This document shows positions 55,154-62,985 of a stretch of 64,000 nt of DNA, one piece after another. Under the pieces are notes generated by a model, which searched no databases, was not told the DNA's origin, and was given only the letters and a program-made list of their open reading frames with translations. The translations under genes and the position numbers were made by a program. How positions within the stretch are numbered: position 1 is the first letter of the stretch; each line of letters starts with the position of its first letter. The stretch is taken from contig NVXG01000005.1 of NCBI GenBank assembly GCA_002733805.1, positions 1 through 64,000 on the forward strand, given 5' to 3'. The stretch is from Robiginitomaculum sp. (lineage in GTDB: Bacteria > Pseudomonadota > Alphaproteobacteria > Caulobacterales > Maricaulaceae).

Positions 55154-55455
55154 ACAAGTCAGATAGCGACAATTCTGTTTGCCAAAGCCAAGTGATCATT
55201 GTGAATGACAAGGGCTTGCACGCCAGAGCCGCCGCTAAATTCGTTTCGCTGGCGGCTGAATACACATCGGAAGTGTACGTTTGTTGCAATGGGGAACGAG
55301 TCAACGCTGATTCGATCATGGAACTGCTCATGCTGGCTTGTGAAAAAGGCAAGGCCGTTACCATTGAAGCAACAGGTCCAGATGCAGGCGACGCATTGGG
55401 CGCGTTGATCGAATTGATTGACGATGGGTTTGGTGAAAACCAATCGAGCCAATAA
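55150..55455 (+). CDS. ptsH: HPr phosphocarrier protein
   Basis: 101 residues. The phosphorylated His24 is in KGLHARAAAKF, and the regulatory Ser55 in NADSIMELLMLA is kept, the site used by HPr kinase/phosphorylase. The N-terminal ten residues are an extension rich in Ser/Asp. It shares an operon with EIIA. As hprK is not in its normal place, how Ser55 is used is open. Confidence 0.93.
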   Translation: MNKSDSDNSVCQSQVIIVNDKGLHARAAAKFVSLAAEYTSEVYVCCNGERVNADSIMELLMLACEKGKAVTIEATGPDAGDALGALIELIDDGFGENQSSQ

Positions 55456-55509
55456 CCAAATATAAAGATATCCTTATGTAATGATTGCCAAGTCGGTTCT
55501 GGATTGCTA

Positions 55510-55566
55510 TAGGCGGCCCGGAAAACCGTTCTTGGGCACCGGATGACGGCTTTTTGGTGCCATTTT
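55510..55566 (+). terminator. Candidate terminator or leader structure between ptsH and ahcY
   Basis: GGCACC (55535-55540) pairs with GGTGCC (55556-55561), followed by ATTTTTCTC. An alternative stem GCCC/GGGC enclosing CGGAAAACCG lies just upstream and shares bases with it, so the two could compete. It may simply end the ptsH transcript. Confidence 0.4.
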
Positions 55567-55597
55567 TCTCTCATGCCGAAATACTTGGGAGCGTCCT

Positions 55598-56890
55598 ATG
55601 GCCGCCAATGATTATAAAGTAGCTGATATTTCTCTGGCCGATTGGGGCCGCAAGGAAATCGTGATTGCCGAGATTGAAATGCCCGGCTTGATGTCTATTC
55701 GAGCCGAATACGCGCAAAGCCAACCATTGGCTGGTGCGCGGATTATTGGCTGTCTGCACATGACCATTCAAACTGCCGTATTGATTGAAACCCTGACTGC
55801 ATTGGGGGCCGAAGTTCGTTGGTCGTCTTGCAATATTTTCTCAACGCAGGATCAGGCTGCGGCGGCAATTGCTGCCACTGGTGTTCCGGTTTTTGCCTGG
55901 AAAGGTGAGACCGAAGAAGAATACGAATGGTGCATCAAGCAAACCATCACTGGTCCAGATGGCTGGAAACCAAATATGTTGTTGGATGATGGCGGTGACC
56001 TGACTCTGATTATTCACGAGAAATACCCAGAACTGATGGCCGACATCAAAGGCGTTTCCGAAGAAACCACCACCGGCGTGCATCGCCTCTATGAAATGGC
56101 CAAAGCGGGAACCCTGAAAATCCCAGCCATTAACGTCAATGATAGTGTTACCAAATCCAAATTTGATAACAAATATGGTTGCCGGGAAAGTCTGGTCGAC
56201 GCCATCCGGCGTGGTACCGACGTGATGATGGCCGGTAAATTGGCCGTGGTTTGCGGTTATGGCGATGTGGGTAAAGGCTCGGCACAAAGCCTGTCTGGTT
56301 CCGGTGCGCGGGTGATCGTGACCGAGATTGATCCAATTTGTGCGTTGCAAGCTTCAATGGACGGCTTTGAAGTTCGGCGTCTGGACGATGTGGTGTCCAA
56401 TGTGGATATCATTGTAACCACTACGGGTAACAAAGACATTGTCACAGCCGATCACATGCGCGCCCTAAAAGACATGGCGATTGTTTGTAATATCGGGCAT
56501 TTCGACACTGAAATCGCTGTTGCTGATATGAAGAATTACAAATGGACCAATATCAAACCGCAAGTCGATATGATTGATCTGCCATCTGGCAACCGGATGA
56601 TCCTTCTCTCCGAAGGTCGTTTGGTCAATTTGGGTAATGCGACTGGCCACCCAAGTTTTGTGATGTCGGCTAGTTTCGCCAACCAGACTTTGGCTCAGAT
56701 CGAATTGTGGAACCATTCTGAAAAATATGATGTGGGTGTGTACACCTTGCCGAAGCATTTGGACGAAAAAGTGGCTCGCTTGCATTTAGCCAAATTGAGC
56801 GCAGACCTGACCATACTGACCGATGAACAAGCCGAGTATATCGGGGTTGATAAAGCCGGTCCGTTCAAAGGCGATGCCTATCGGTACTAG
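55598..56890 (+). CDS. ahcY: Adenosylhomocysteinase
   Basis: 430 residues. NAD-dependent reversible hydrolysis of S-adenosylhomocysteine to adenosine and homocysteine. Signatures: [34 protein letters not shown], and the NAD motif [20 protein letters not shown]. The C-terminus KADHYRY-like end appears as [13 protein letters not shown] upstream of the ATG supports the start. Placement after the chvIG/PTS genes is a conserved alphaproteobacterial arrangement. A clear terminator follows. Confidence 0.97.
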   Translation: MAANDYKVADISLADWGRKEIVIAEIEMPGLMSIRAEYAQSQPLAGARIIGCLHMTIQTAVLIETLTALGAEVRWSSCNIFSTQDQAAAAIAATGVPVFAWKGETEEEYEWCIKQTITGPDGWKPNMLLDDGGDLTLIIHEKYPELMADIKGVSEETTTGVHRLYEMAKAGTLKIPAINVNDSVTKSKFDNKYGCRESLVDAIRRGTDVMMAGKLAVVCGYGDVGKGSAQSLSGSGARVIVTEIDPICALQASMDGFEVRRLDDVVSNVDIIVTTTGNKDIVTADHMRALKDMAIVCNIGHFDTEIAVADMKNYKWTNIKPQVDMIDLPSGNRMILLSEGRLVNLGNATGHPSFVMSASFANQTLAQIELWNHSEKYDVGVYTLPKHLDEKVARLHLAKLSADLTILTDEQAEYIGVDKAGPFKGDAYRY

Positions 56891-56912
56891 AAACAGCGTC
56901 ACAGAATACAGA

Positions 56913-56946
56913 AAAGCGGGGTCTGAAAACAGATTTCGCTTTTTTT
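56913..56946 (+). terminator. Rho-independent terminator after ahcY
   Basis: AAAGCG (56913-56918) pairs with CGCTTT (56937-56942); TCTG/CAGA around AAAA pairs inside; a run of T follows to 56946. It marks the end of the core operon and the left border of the AT-rich restriction-modification insert. Confidence 0.85.
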
Positions 56947-57225
56947 GTTTCTCTGATTAAAATCAGTTATTGTAATCTCAATGAACGGTTGTTACAAAAG
57001 AACAATACGAGAACAACTTAGAAAGTAATATTCAATTGGTAAAATTCGACCGTTATGCTGAACCAAGGAAAACAATTGCCCAGGTTGAAAAAATGCTTGC
57101 GCCAAGTTTTTGAAATTGAGCTGATAGAAAGAAAATCGATGACACAACTAAGAACTTCTTCGGCCACATTTCAAATACAACACCCTTGTGTCCACTTGAT
57201 CACCCGATAAGACGGGAAGAATAAA
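56947..57225. other. AT-rich interval before the R-M cassette
   Basis: About 280 bases without an assignable gene. One frame (56985-57113) is open for 42 codons and reads protein-like (VKFDRYAEPRKTIAQVEKML), but has no start codon. A 51-codon frame from ATG 57055 overlaps it in another phase. These look like debris of a former gene, or a small controller gene that has decayed. Confidence 0.35.
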
Positions 57226-58260
57226 ATGGTGAGATGTGTAAGTATCTTTTCTGGAGCAGGTGGCTTAGATATTGGAGCCATCCGAGCGGGTGTCAATATA
57301 AATGCTTGTATAGAGCATGATAGTGATGCTGTGAAAACATTGCGGCTAAATCACACTCTTTTTTCTGGGGACATTCTTGAAGCCGACATTCAAGATATTG
57401 GATTTGATCAATGGCGTTCGGCTGATGAAACCATTTTGGTTGGAGGCCCACCCTGCCAACCTTTTTCAAAGAATGGATACTGGGTTAAGAACGATAATAG
57501 ACTGATACAAAATGACCCTCGCAATATGCTTGGACAATATATTCGGGCGATATTGGAGTTAAACCCAAATGGTTTTCTTTTTGAAAACGTGGAAAGTATT
57601 TTGCATCCAACGAATCTAGAAACATTTGAAAAATTTATCGATGAAGCCAAGGCGCTTGGCTATGCATGCACTGTTTTCAAAACAAACTCCGCCGATTTTG
57701 GCGTGCCCCAAAAGCGGAAACGGGTTTTTGTATTTGGTATTCGGGGTGGAAAATCTTTGATACCATTGCCAATAGCAACACACTCTGACCCCACGAAAAA
57801 AAACTATGATGAGGCATTGTTACCGTACGTTGGAGTGAGCCGGTTTATTAAGAAATTTTCTGGCAAGAAATTTGCGGAACCGCAAGAAGATGCCAGCAAT
57901 GGTACTTACTATAACGAACTTACGCATGTACCTGCGGGTAGAAATTATATGGCGCTTTCATCCTTGAAGAACTACGAAGGTCGTTCTTTCAGAGCGGGGG
58001 GGAGGTTCTGGAATTTTCTTTACAAACTGCACCCAGACCTTCCATCGATAACCATCGCGGCACAACCTGGGCCATGGGTTGGCCCATTCCATTGGGATAG
58101 CAGAAGGCTGCGTGTTCCTGAAATAGCGGCAATTCAAATGTTTCCTGAAAACTATAAATTTTTTGGTACACGACGCTCAATTCAAAAACAGATTGGCAAT
58201 GCGGTTCCCTGTTTGCTAGGAGAAAAAATGGTCAAGCATTTAATGGAGCACCTAAAATGA
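57226..58260 (+). CDS. DNA cytosine-C5 methyltransferase of an R-M system
   Basis: 344 residues with the ordered C5 motifs: I FSGAGGLDIGA (8-18), IV GGPPCQPFSKNG with catalytic Cys77, VI ENVES (120-124), VIII QKRKRVFVFG (162-171) and X KQIGNAVPCLLGEK near 325. The target recognition domain lies between VIII and IX (about 190-310). It should methylate one cytosine of the site cut by the adjacent nuclease. It overlaps the HNH gene by four bases (ATGA). Base composition is lower in GC than the flanking core genes. Confidence 0.95.
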   Translation: MVRCVSIFSGAGGLDIGAIRAGVNINACIEHDSDAVKTLRLNHTLFSGDILEADIQDIGFDQWRSADETILVGGPPCQPFSKNGYWVKNDNRLIQNDPRNMLGQYIRAILELNPNGFLFENVESILHPTNLETFEKFIDEAKALGYACTVFKTNSADFGVPQKRKRVFVFGIRGGKSLIPLPIATHSDPTKKNYDEALLPYVGVSRFIKKFSGKKFAEPQEDASNGTYYNELTHVPAGRNYMALSSLKNYEGRSFRAGGRFWNFLYKLHPDLPSITIAAQPGPWVGPFHWDSRRLRVPEIAAIQMFPENYKFFGTRRSIQKQIGNAVPCLLGEKMVKHLMEHLK

Positions 58261-59270
58261 CGCTAGACCGTTCTTTATTACATCACTTTGTACGCGATGC
58301 CTTAGGGGCTTATACTGAGAACTTCAGAGGCCCTGACCGGCAAAGCCCAATTAGTTTGACACTCAATGGAACGACTTACTCTCTTCATATTTCATATATT
58401 CACGACGCTCACCGCCAAAACCCTGATGAATATCGAATTCAAATAGATCGGCATGAATTTGATATATTGGCCGAACGTCAAGAAGCAGGGCATAGAATTG
58501 CCTTCATGGGAGTGTTCGAAGGTGGAGGTGGGTTTGTTGGGTGGGAACCTCTATACGCATTTTCGTTGACGGCAAAAAAACGTGTTTCACTTTATTGCCG
58601 CCTTTCGCAACTTGCTGCAATCGAAACGAACCAGAGTTCCGTATACGAATTCAAATCACAAAAACTTGGTAAGCGTACTGGTGCAATAGCATTGGCACCA
58701 AACATTCTCGGCTTTTATTTGGAAAATTTGGAAAGTTTTCACGACCTAACCTCCGAAGATGCCGTGAAAATGGTGCTAACCCAAAATGAGGCTGCCTATA
58801 CTGAAAATACTTTTGGGGACCTTTATGAATTTGAAGTAACCGATGGAGATAAGCGTGAAAAATTCACCTACGAACGGAAAGCTTATCCACGTGACCCGCG
58901 CTTCAAAAAGTCGGTATTGGGAGCTTACGAAAAAAGGTGTTGCATCTGTGATCGTCAGCTTGGAATTGTGCAGGCAGCCCACATAATTCCGCATTCAGAA
59001 AAAAGCTGCCCCAACTCCGTCCAAAACGGGTTGGCATTGTGCATTGAACACCACCGCTTATATGATGATGCGTTGCTGTTACCTGCGCCCAATCGAAAAC
59101 TATTTTTTAACACCGAACGAGCAGAATATCTATGCCAAACTGGGCAGGGGAGAGGACTAGATGAAATTAAGGAGTTATCACGACGAGGCTACAGCATACC
59201 AGCAGAGGCGCGCTTCCAACCATTGGACGAATATCTCCAAAGAGGGCTCGACCTGCGCTTGGCAGGTTGA
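58257..59270 (+). CDS. HNH restriction endonuclease
   Basis: 337 residues. The C-terminal HNH (HNH_2-like) nuclease spans about 228-271: CCICDRQLG, AAHIIPHSE (His242/His246), QNGLALC with Asn257, and EHHRLYD; Cys228/231 and Cys262 with His265 could bind structural zinc. The N-terminal 200 residues are unassigned and probably recognise DNA (FMGVFEGGGGFVGWEPLYAF). It is sandwiched between two methyltransferase genes and overlaps both, which makes the restriction enzyme role likely. There is no helicase or ATPase, so it is a type II-like enzyme. Confidence 0.82.
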   Translation: MTLDRSLLHHFVRDALGAYTENFRGPDRQSPISLTLNGTTYSLHISYIHDAHRQNPDEYRIQIDRHEFDILAERQEAGHRIAFMGVFEGGGGFVGWEPLYAFSLTAKKRVSLYCRLSQLAAIETNQSSVYEFKSQKLGKRTGAIALAPNILGFYLENLESFHDLTSEDAVKMVLTQNEAAYTENTFGDLYEFEVTDGDKREKFTYERKAYPRDPRFKKSVLGAYEKRCCICDRQLGIVQAAHIIPHSEKSCPNSVQNGLALCIEHHRLYDDALLLPAPNRKLFFNTERAEYLCQTGQGRGLDEIKELSRRGYSIPAEARFQPLDEYLQRGLDLRLAG

Positions 59271-60645
59271 TTTAGAGGCTGTTTTACAGCTTTCAGAGGA
59301 AGCTGAAAAAGAGCTGTCCTACCTATCCAATTGTGGGTCTGAACTGGCGCGCAAACAAACTGGTTCTTATTACACACCGACTGACGTATCTGCATTTTTC
59401 TGGAACGAATTTTTCTCGTTAGGCGAAATCGACACATCACAAAAAGCAACCAGTTTTATTAAAAATCATGCCTTTATTGAACCGTCTGTTGGGGCCGGGG
59501 CTATTGTGTTTTCATTGCTTTTAAAGCTTGCAAAGCTTGGTGTTGATAAATCAGCTATTACCAATATTGACTTGACTCTCATTGATATAAACGAACAGGC
59601 GCTGTCTTTTGTGGAAAAGCAATTTGCTATCTTATCAAAGAGATGGGGAACCAGCTTTCCAAATTTGAAATTAGTGCGCTCTGATTTTCAAAAGATTCGT
59701 TTTAAGAAAATTGAACGCCCATACTTCTTCTTCGGAAACCCGCCGTTCGTAACAAATAGGAAAGGTAAATCCAGATGGAATAATTTGTTCGCCGATTTTG
59801 TTGAAACTTCCCTTAAAAATATCAATGGAGTTGGCAGTTTACAATTTATCCTTCCTCTATCAGTGGCTTTTAGCCGGGATTATTCTGATTTGCGAAAATG
59901 CATGCTGGAGCATAACCGAAATATCTCACTATCTCACTTCGATAACATACCAGACACGCTCTTCAAGTCTGGAAAACCGGAGCATACAAACTCAAACAAG
60001 GCTAACAGCCAAAGATGCTCAATTCTCACTGTGCGACCGGCTGATACGCTGCGTATACGGTCAACATCACTAATTCGTTGGTCAAAGTATGATCGTAAAG
60101 AAATATTATCTCAATCACCTCAATATCACGAAATATCATCCTACCGATTCAACGATCAGTTTCCCCGCCCTGAAAATAGTTTAATTCTAAAATATATAAC
60201 TCAGTCATTAGGTGGCATCCAGTTAAGTAGCCTTCTATCCAACAATGGAAAATGCAAATTGTATGTGAGTGTGGTTGCTAGAAATTACATAGGGTTTCGT
60301 GAGGGTCATGTACCTAATTCTCACCAACTATGCTTTAGCAGTAAGCGGGACTTTTACCGCGCCCTTCTTATTCTAAGTTCCGATTTGTTCTTCGATTACT
60401 GGCGAACTATTGGCGATGGTTTCCATGTAACAAAAGGAAACATTCTTAATTTTCCTTTGCATGACCATTTAGATGAAGTTGTTTTTCCCAAGTTGACCAC
60501 CACACAACGAATTTGGGCGGACCGAGATAAATATAGAAAAACAAAACTTAACTCTGGAAAAATAACGTCTTCTTATGATTTTTCGAAAAGGATGCCCTCC
60601 CTTATGAAGGAATATTGGTTTCTCAAGCAAGAAACAAAATGCTGA
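59161..60645 (+). CDS. N6-adenine DNA methyltransferase of the same R-M system
   Basis: 494 residues. QTGSYYTPTDVSAFFW (66-81), motif I AFIEPSVGAGAIVF (104-117) and motif IV NPPF (193-196) define a gamma-class N6-adenine methyltransferase. The C-terminal 250 residues would hold the recognition domain. The gene starts 110 bases inside the HNH gene in another frame; the start is backed by a strong GGGGAGAGG six bases upstream of ATG 59161, and no later start exists before the catalytic core. There are no nuclease motifs, so it is not an Eco57I-type fusion. Confidence 0.88.
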   Translation: MKLRSYHDEATAYQQRRASNHWTNISKEGSTCAWQVDLEAVLQLSEEAEKELSYLSNCGSELARKQTGSYYTPTDVSAFFWNEFFSLGEIDTSQKATSFIKNHAFIEPSVGAGAIVFSLLLKLAKLGVDKSAITNIDLTLIDINEQALSFVEKQFAILSKRWGTSFPNLKLVRSDFQKIRFKKIERPYFFFGNPPFVTNRKGKSRWNNLFADFVETSLKNINGVGSLQFILPLSVAFSRDYSDLRKCMLEHNRNISLSHFDNIPDTLFKSGKPEHTNSNKANSQRCSILTVRPADTLRIRSTSLIRWSKYDRKEILSQSPQYHEISSYRFNDQFPRPENSLILKYITQSLGGIQLSSLLSNNGKCKLYVSVVARNYIGFREGHVPNSHQLCFSSKRDFYRALLILSSDLFFDYWRTIGDGFHVTKGNILNFPLHDHLDEVVFPKLTTTQRIWADRDKYRKTKLNSGKITSSYDFSKRMPSLMKEYWFLKQETKC

Positions 60646-60794
60646 CCCAAGTAAGATCGTATAATTGAGATTGGTAACCATGATTTTAGTCGGGTAAGTT
60701 CCTGTTTTTTTTATCTACTATTCCCAAACCACTCGCCTTCAAACACCACGCTCTTGATCTCGATATCGCGCAAGCCAGTACAAATCGAAGCAAT

Positions 60795-61601
60795 TTATTT
60801 TTCATGATCAGCAATATCTGCTTCTTCGTGTGCATGTTGTTTCATCAGGTTCGCGCGGAATTTGCTTTGTACCACGTCGGTCATAATGATCACGGCTAGA
60901 ATGAAGTAGAAGGTGGCTTTGCTCATGGCTTCAACCGGATGCCCGGCCAGTTTCACATGGGCCAGATGGCCGCCTTCGGTAATCAGCATGATCCCCACCA
61001 CAAACAGAATGAATAGGCCCATCACCTCATACATCCGGTTGCGCTTCAAAAACTCGGCCACATAGTCGGCGAGCAAAATCATCATGATGCCGCTGATGAT
61101 TACCGCAATAGCCATAACCAGAAACACATCGGACAGAGCCATGGCTGACAAGATACTATCGAATGAGAACACCAGATTCATGAGCACAATCCAGAACAGA
61201 ACCCGGAACATGCTTTGTCCGCCACCTGCATCTGGACCATCAATGTCGTGCACCGCCAACAAGTGCATGATTTCTTTCATGGCCGTGTAAATAATAAAGC
61301 CACCACCGACCAAGGTAATCGTCGAATGCACATTGAAACTGGCTTCGAATATGCCTTTGAAATGTGCCGAGAAAAACGGTTTTTGAAACAGCTCAACCGC
61401 TTGCATCACGACGAACAACAACACAATCCGAAACACAATGGCAATACCAATGCCAAGGCGGCGAACCAGCGCCTGTTTATCGGCTGGCGCTCGTTTGCTT
61501 TCAATGGAAATGTACAGCAGATTGTCAAAGCCAAGTACGGCCTGCAACAAGACGAGCATGGCCAGCGTAAACAGATTTTCGACGGTAAATAGCGCTTCCA
61601 C
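60795..61601 (-). CDS. TerC-family integral membrane protein
   Basis: 268 residues with about seven hydrophobic helices. TerC signatures: QAVLGFDNLLYISIES near the N-terminus and LMNLVFSFDSILSAMALSD in the middle, both with the acidic residues in helices thought to bind metal. The family is linked to manganese export or tellurite resistance. It is the first core gene to the right of the R-M cassette; after its stop the same frame continues protein-like for 27 codons (see findings). Confidence 0.9.
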   Translation of the reverse strand: MEALFTVENLFTLAMLVLLQAVLGFDNLLYISIESKRAPADKQALVRRLGIGIAIVFRIVLLFVVMQAVELFQKPFFSAHFKGIFEASFNVHSTITLVGGGFIIYTAMKEIMHLLAVHDIDGPDAGGGQSMFRVLFWIVLMNLVFSFDSILSAMALSDVFLVMAIAVIISGIMMILLADYVAEFLKRNRMYEVMGLFILFVVGIMLITEGGHLAHVKLAGHPVEAMSKATFYFILAVIIMTDVVQSKFRANLMKQHAHEEADIADHEK

Positions 61602-61680
61602 AACAACCCCTTTTGTATTTTTGAAAGGCTAGTGTACGCGATTCCGAATTTGGCTCAATGGTGCTGGCTTCTGGATTGCC

Positions 61681-62439
61681 TCAAAACGGCAAGGCAACCG
61701 AAATTCCGGCATCTACCGTCAAATTGATCCCCGTGATGGCAGATGCATCATTGGAAGCCAGAAACAAACAGGCCTTGGCGATGTCATTTGGCTGCACCAC
61801 CCGGCCCAGAGGTGCTGCCTTATTCCAGCGGGCCACGCCTTCCGGCCAGTCGTCTGCCAAGGTTTTGCGCCAGACCAGACCCGGCGACACGGTATTGACC
61901 CGAATGCCGTCCGGGCCAAATTCCCGGGCCATATTACGAGCCAGTGCCAACATCCCGGCTTTGGCTGCGCTATAATGGTCGATTTGTTCTTGCGCGAGAC
62001 TAGCGGCTATCGAGGCGATGTTGACAATAACCCCTGCGCTCTGGTTGGCCCGCCAAGCTTTGACCGCTTCGCGAGCGCACAAAAAGGCCGAGCGCAGATT
62101 GATGGCCTGTACGTCATCCCATTGTTTTGCTTCCATGGTGAGTAGTTCAGCCATCGGGAAGGCGCCAGCATTGTTGATCAGGATATCGGGTAGGGTTCCG
62201 TCGTTGGCCATGCGGGCAAAGACTGCTTCGACTTCGGTTTCCTGCGCCACATCAAACCCGATGCAAATGGCCTCGCCGCCTGCTGTGACAATCTGCTTAC
62301 GGACCTGTTCAGCGCTTTGCTGGTTGCGGCCATAGCCTAGCAACAAGTTTGCTCCGGCCTCGGCCATTTGGGTAGCGATTACCGCACCAATGCCGCCACT
62401 GGCTCCGGTAACCAATACAGTTTTGCCAATCAGCTTCAT
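61681..62439 (-). CDS. Short-chain dehydrogenase/reductase
   Basis: 252 residues from ATG 62439; the longer open frame upstream is the shadow of the cupin gene. Classical SDR: VTGASGGIGAVIATQM, NNAGAFP, catalytic Ser in NIASIAA, Tyr/Lys in YSAAKAG, PGLVWRKT and a C-terminal DASAITGINLTVDAGISV. Substrate unknown. The start overlaps the stop of the DUF985 gene by one base, so the pair is an operon. Confidence 0.88.
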   Translation of the reverse strand: MKLIGKTVLVTGASGGIGAVIATQMAEAGANLLLGYGRNQQSAEQVRKQIVTAGGEAICIGFDVAQETEVEAVFARMANDGTLPDILINNAGAFPMAELLTMEAKQWDDVQAINLRSAFLCAREAVKAWRANQSAGVIVNIASIAASLAQEQIDHYSAAKAGMLALARNMAREFGPDGIRVNTVSPGLVWRKTLADDWPEGVARWNKAAPLGRVVQPNDIAKACLFLASNDASAITGINLTVDAGISVALPF

Positions 62440-62918
62440 CAAATTTCTCCGGTCAGGGTTTGGATCAGTTGTGCGTGATTCGGAAATTGCCTTTGCAAAC
62501 CGGCCCGATCTGCCGGGCGATAATCTTGATCCATGTAACCCGGGGTCATGGTGGTGCCGAGCAGCGCAAACTCTCCGCCCTCCATCAGATGAGAGCCATG
62601 CCAGCAATTGGCTGGTACTTGCATTTGCACTTGTTGCCCTGCGCCAATATCTTGGCCCAGGATCAGTGTGCGACCTGATGTGCCCTTTTCAAGGATCAGC
62701 ATCTCTACCGGATCACCCAGATAGAAATGATAGGTTTCGGCAATCGGTAACCAATGCAGTTGTGAGCGCGGCTGGTCCGGAGTCAGCAAATAATAGATCA
62801 CCGAATACGCAGCTCGACCGTTCGGATCGGTTGGCCCTTCATGAGTTCGCCGGAAATACCCGCCCTCGCCGGGCAGGGGGGCTAAGTCCAATAATCGGAT
62901 CAAATCATCTGTCTTCAT
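62439..62918 (-). CDS. DUF985 (cupin_5) protein
   Basis: 159 residues from ATG 62918 (a TTG two codons earlier is possible). Cupin fold: GEGGYFRRTHEG, YSVIYYLLTPDQPRSQLHWL, WYHYLGDP-like ETYHFYLGDPVEML and a late VPANCWHGSHL with metal-type histidines. Members are uncharacterised small-molecule or sugar-binding proteins. It is divergent from the thiamine diphosphate enzyme at the right edge and coupled to the SDR gene. Confidence 0.85.
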   Translation of the reverse strand: MKTDDLIRLLDLAPLPGEGGYFRRTHEGPTDPNGRAAYSVIYYLLTPDQPRSQLHWLPIAETYHFYLGDPVEMLILEKGTSGRTLILGQDIGAGQQVQMQVPANCWHGSHLMEGGEFALLGTTMTPGYMDQDYRPADRAGLQRQFPNHAQLIQTLTGEI

Positions 62919-62985
62919 CAGCAAATACTACAGCTAGACCAAATGCTCACAAGACCCTAGCATTACCAAAAATTGGGAGAATTGA

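Noticed and set aside
55456..55597. SAM or SAH riboswitch before ahcY
   Set aside because: None of the known core sequences could be found; only generic hairpins are visible.
57055..57210. 51-codon frame as an R-M controller protein
   Set aside because: No helix-turn-helix pattern in the translation, and an overlapping frame reads as well; not supported as a gene.
62440..62607. 56-residue N-terminal extension of the second SDR
   Set aside because: Shadow of the DUF985 gene; the SDR fold begins right at ATG 62439.
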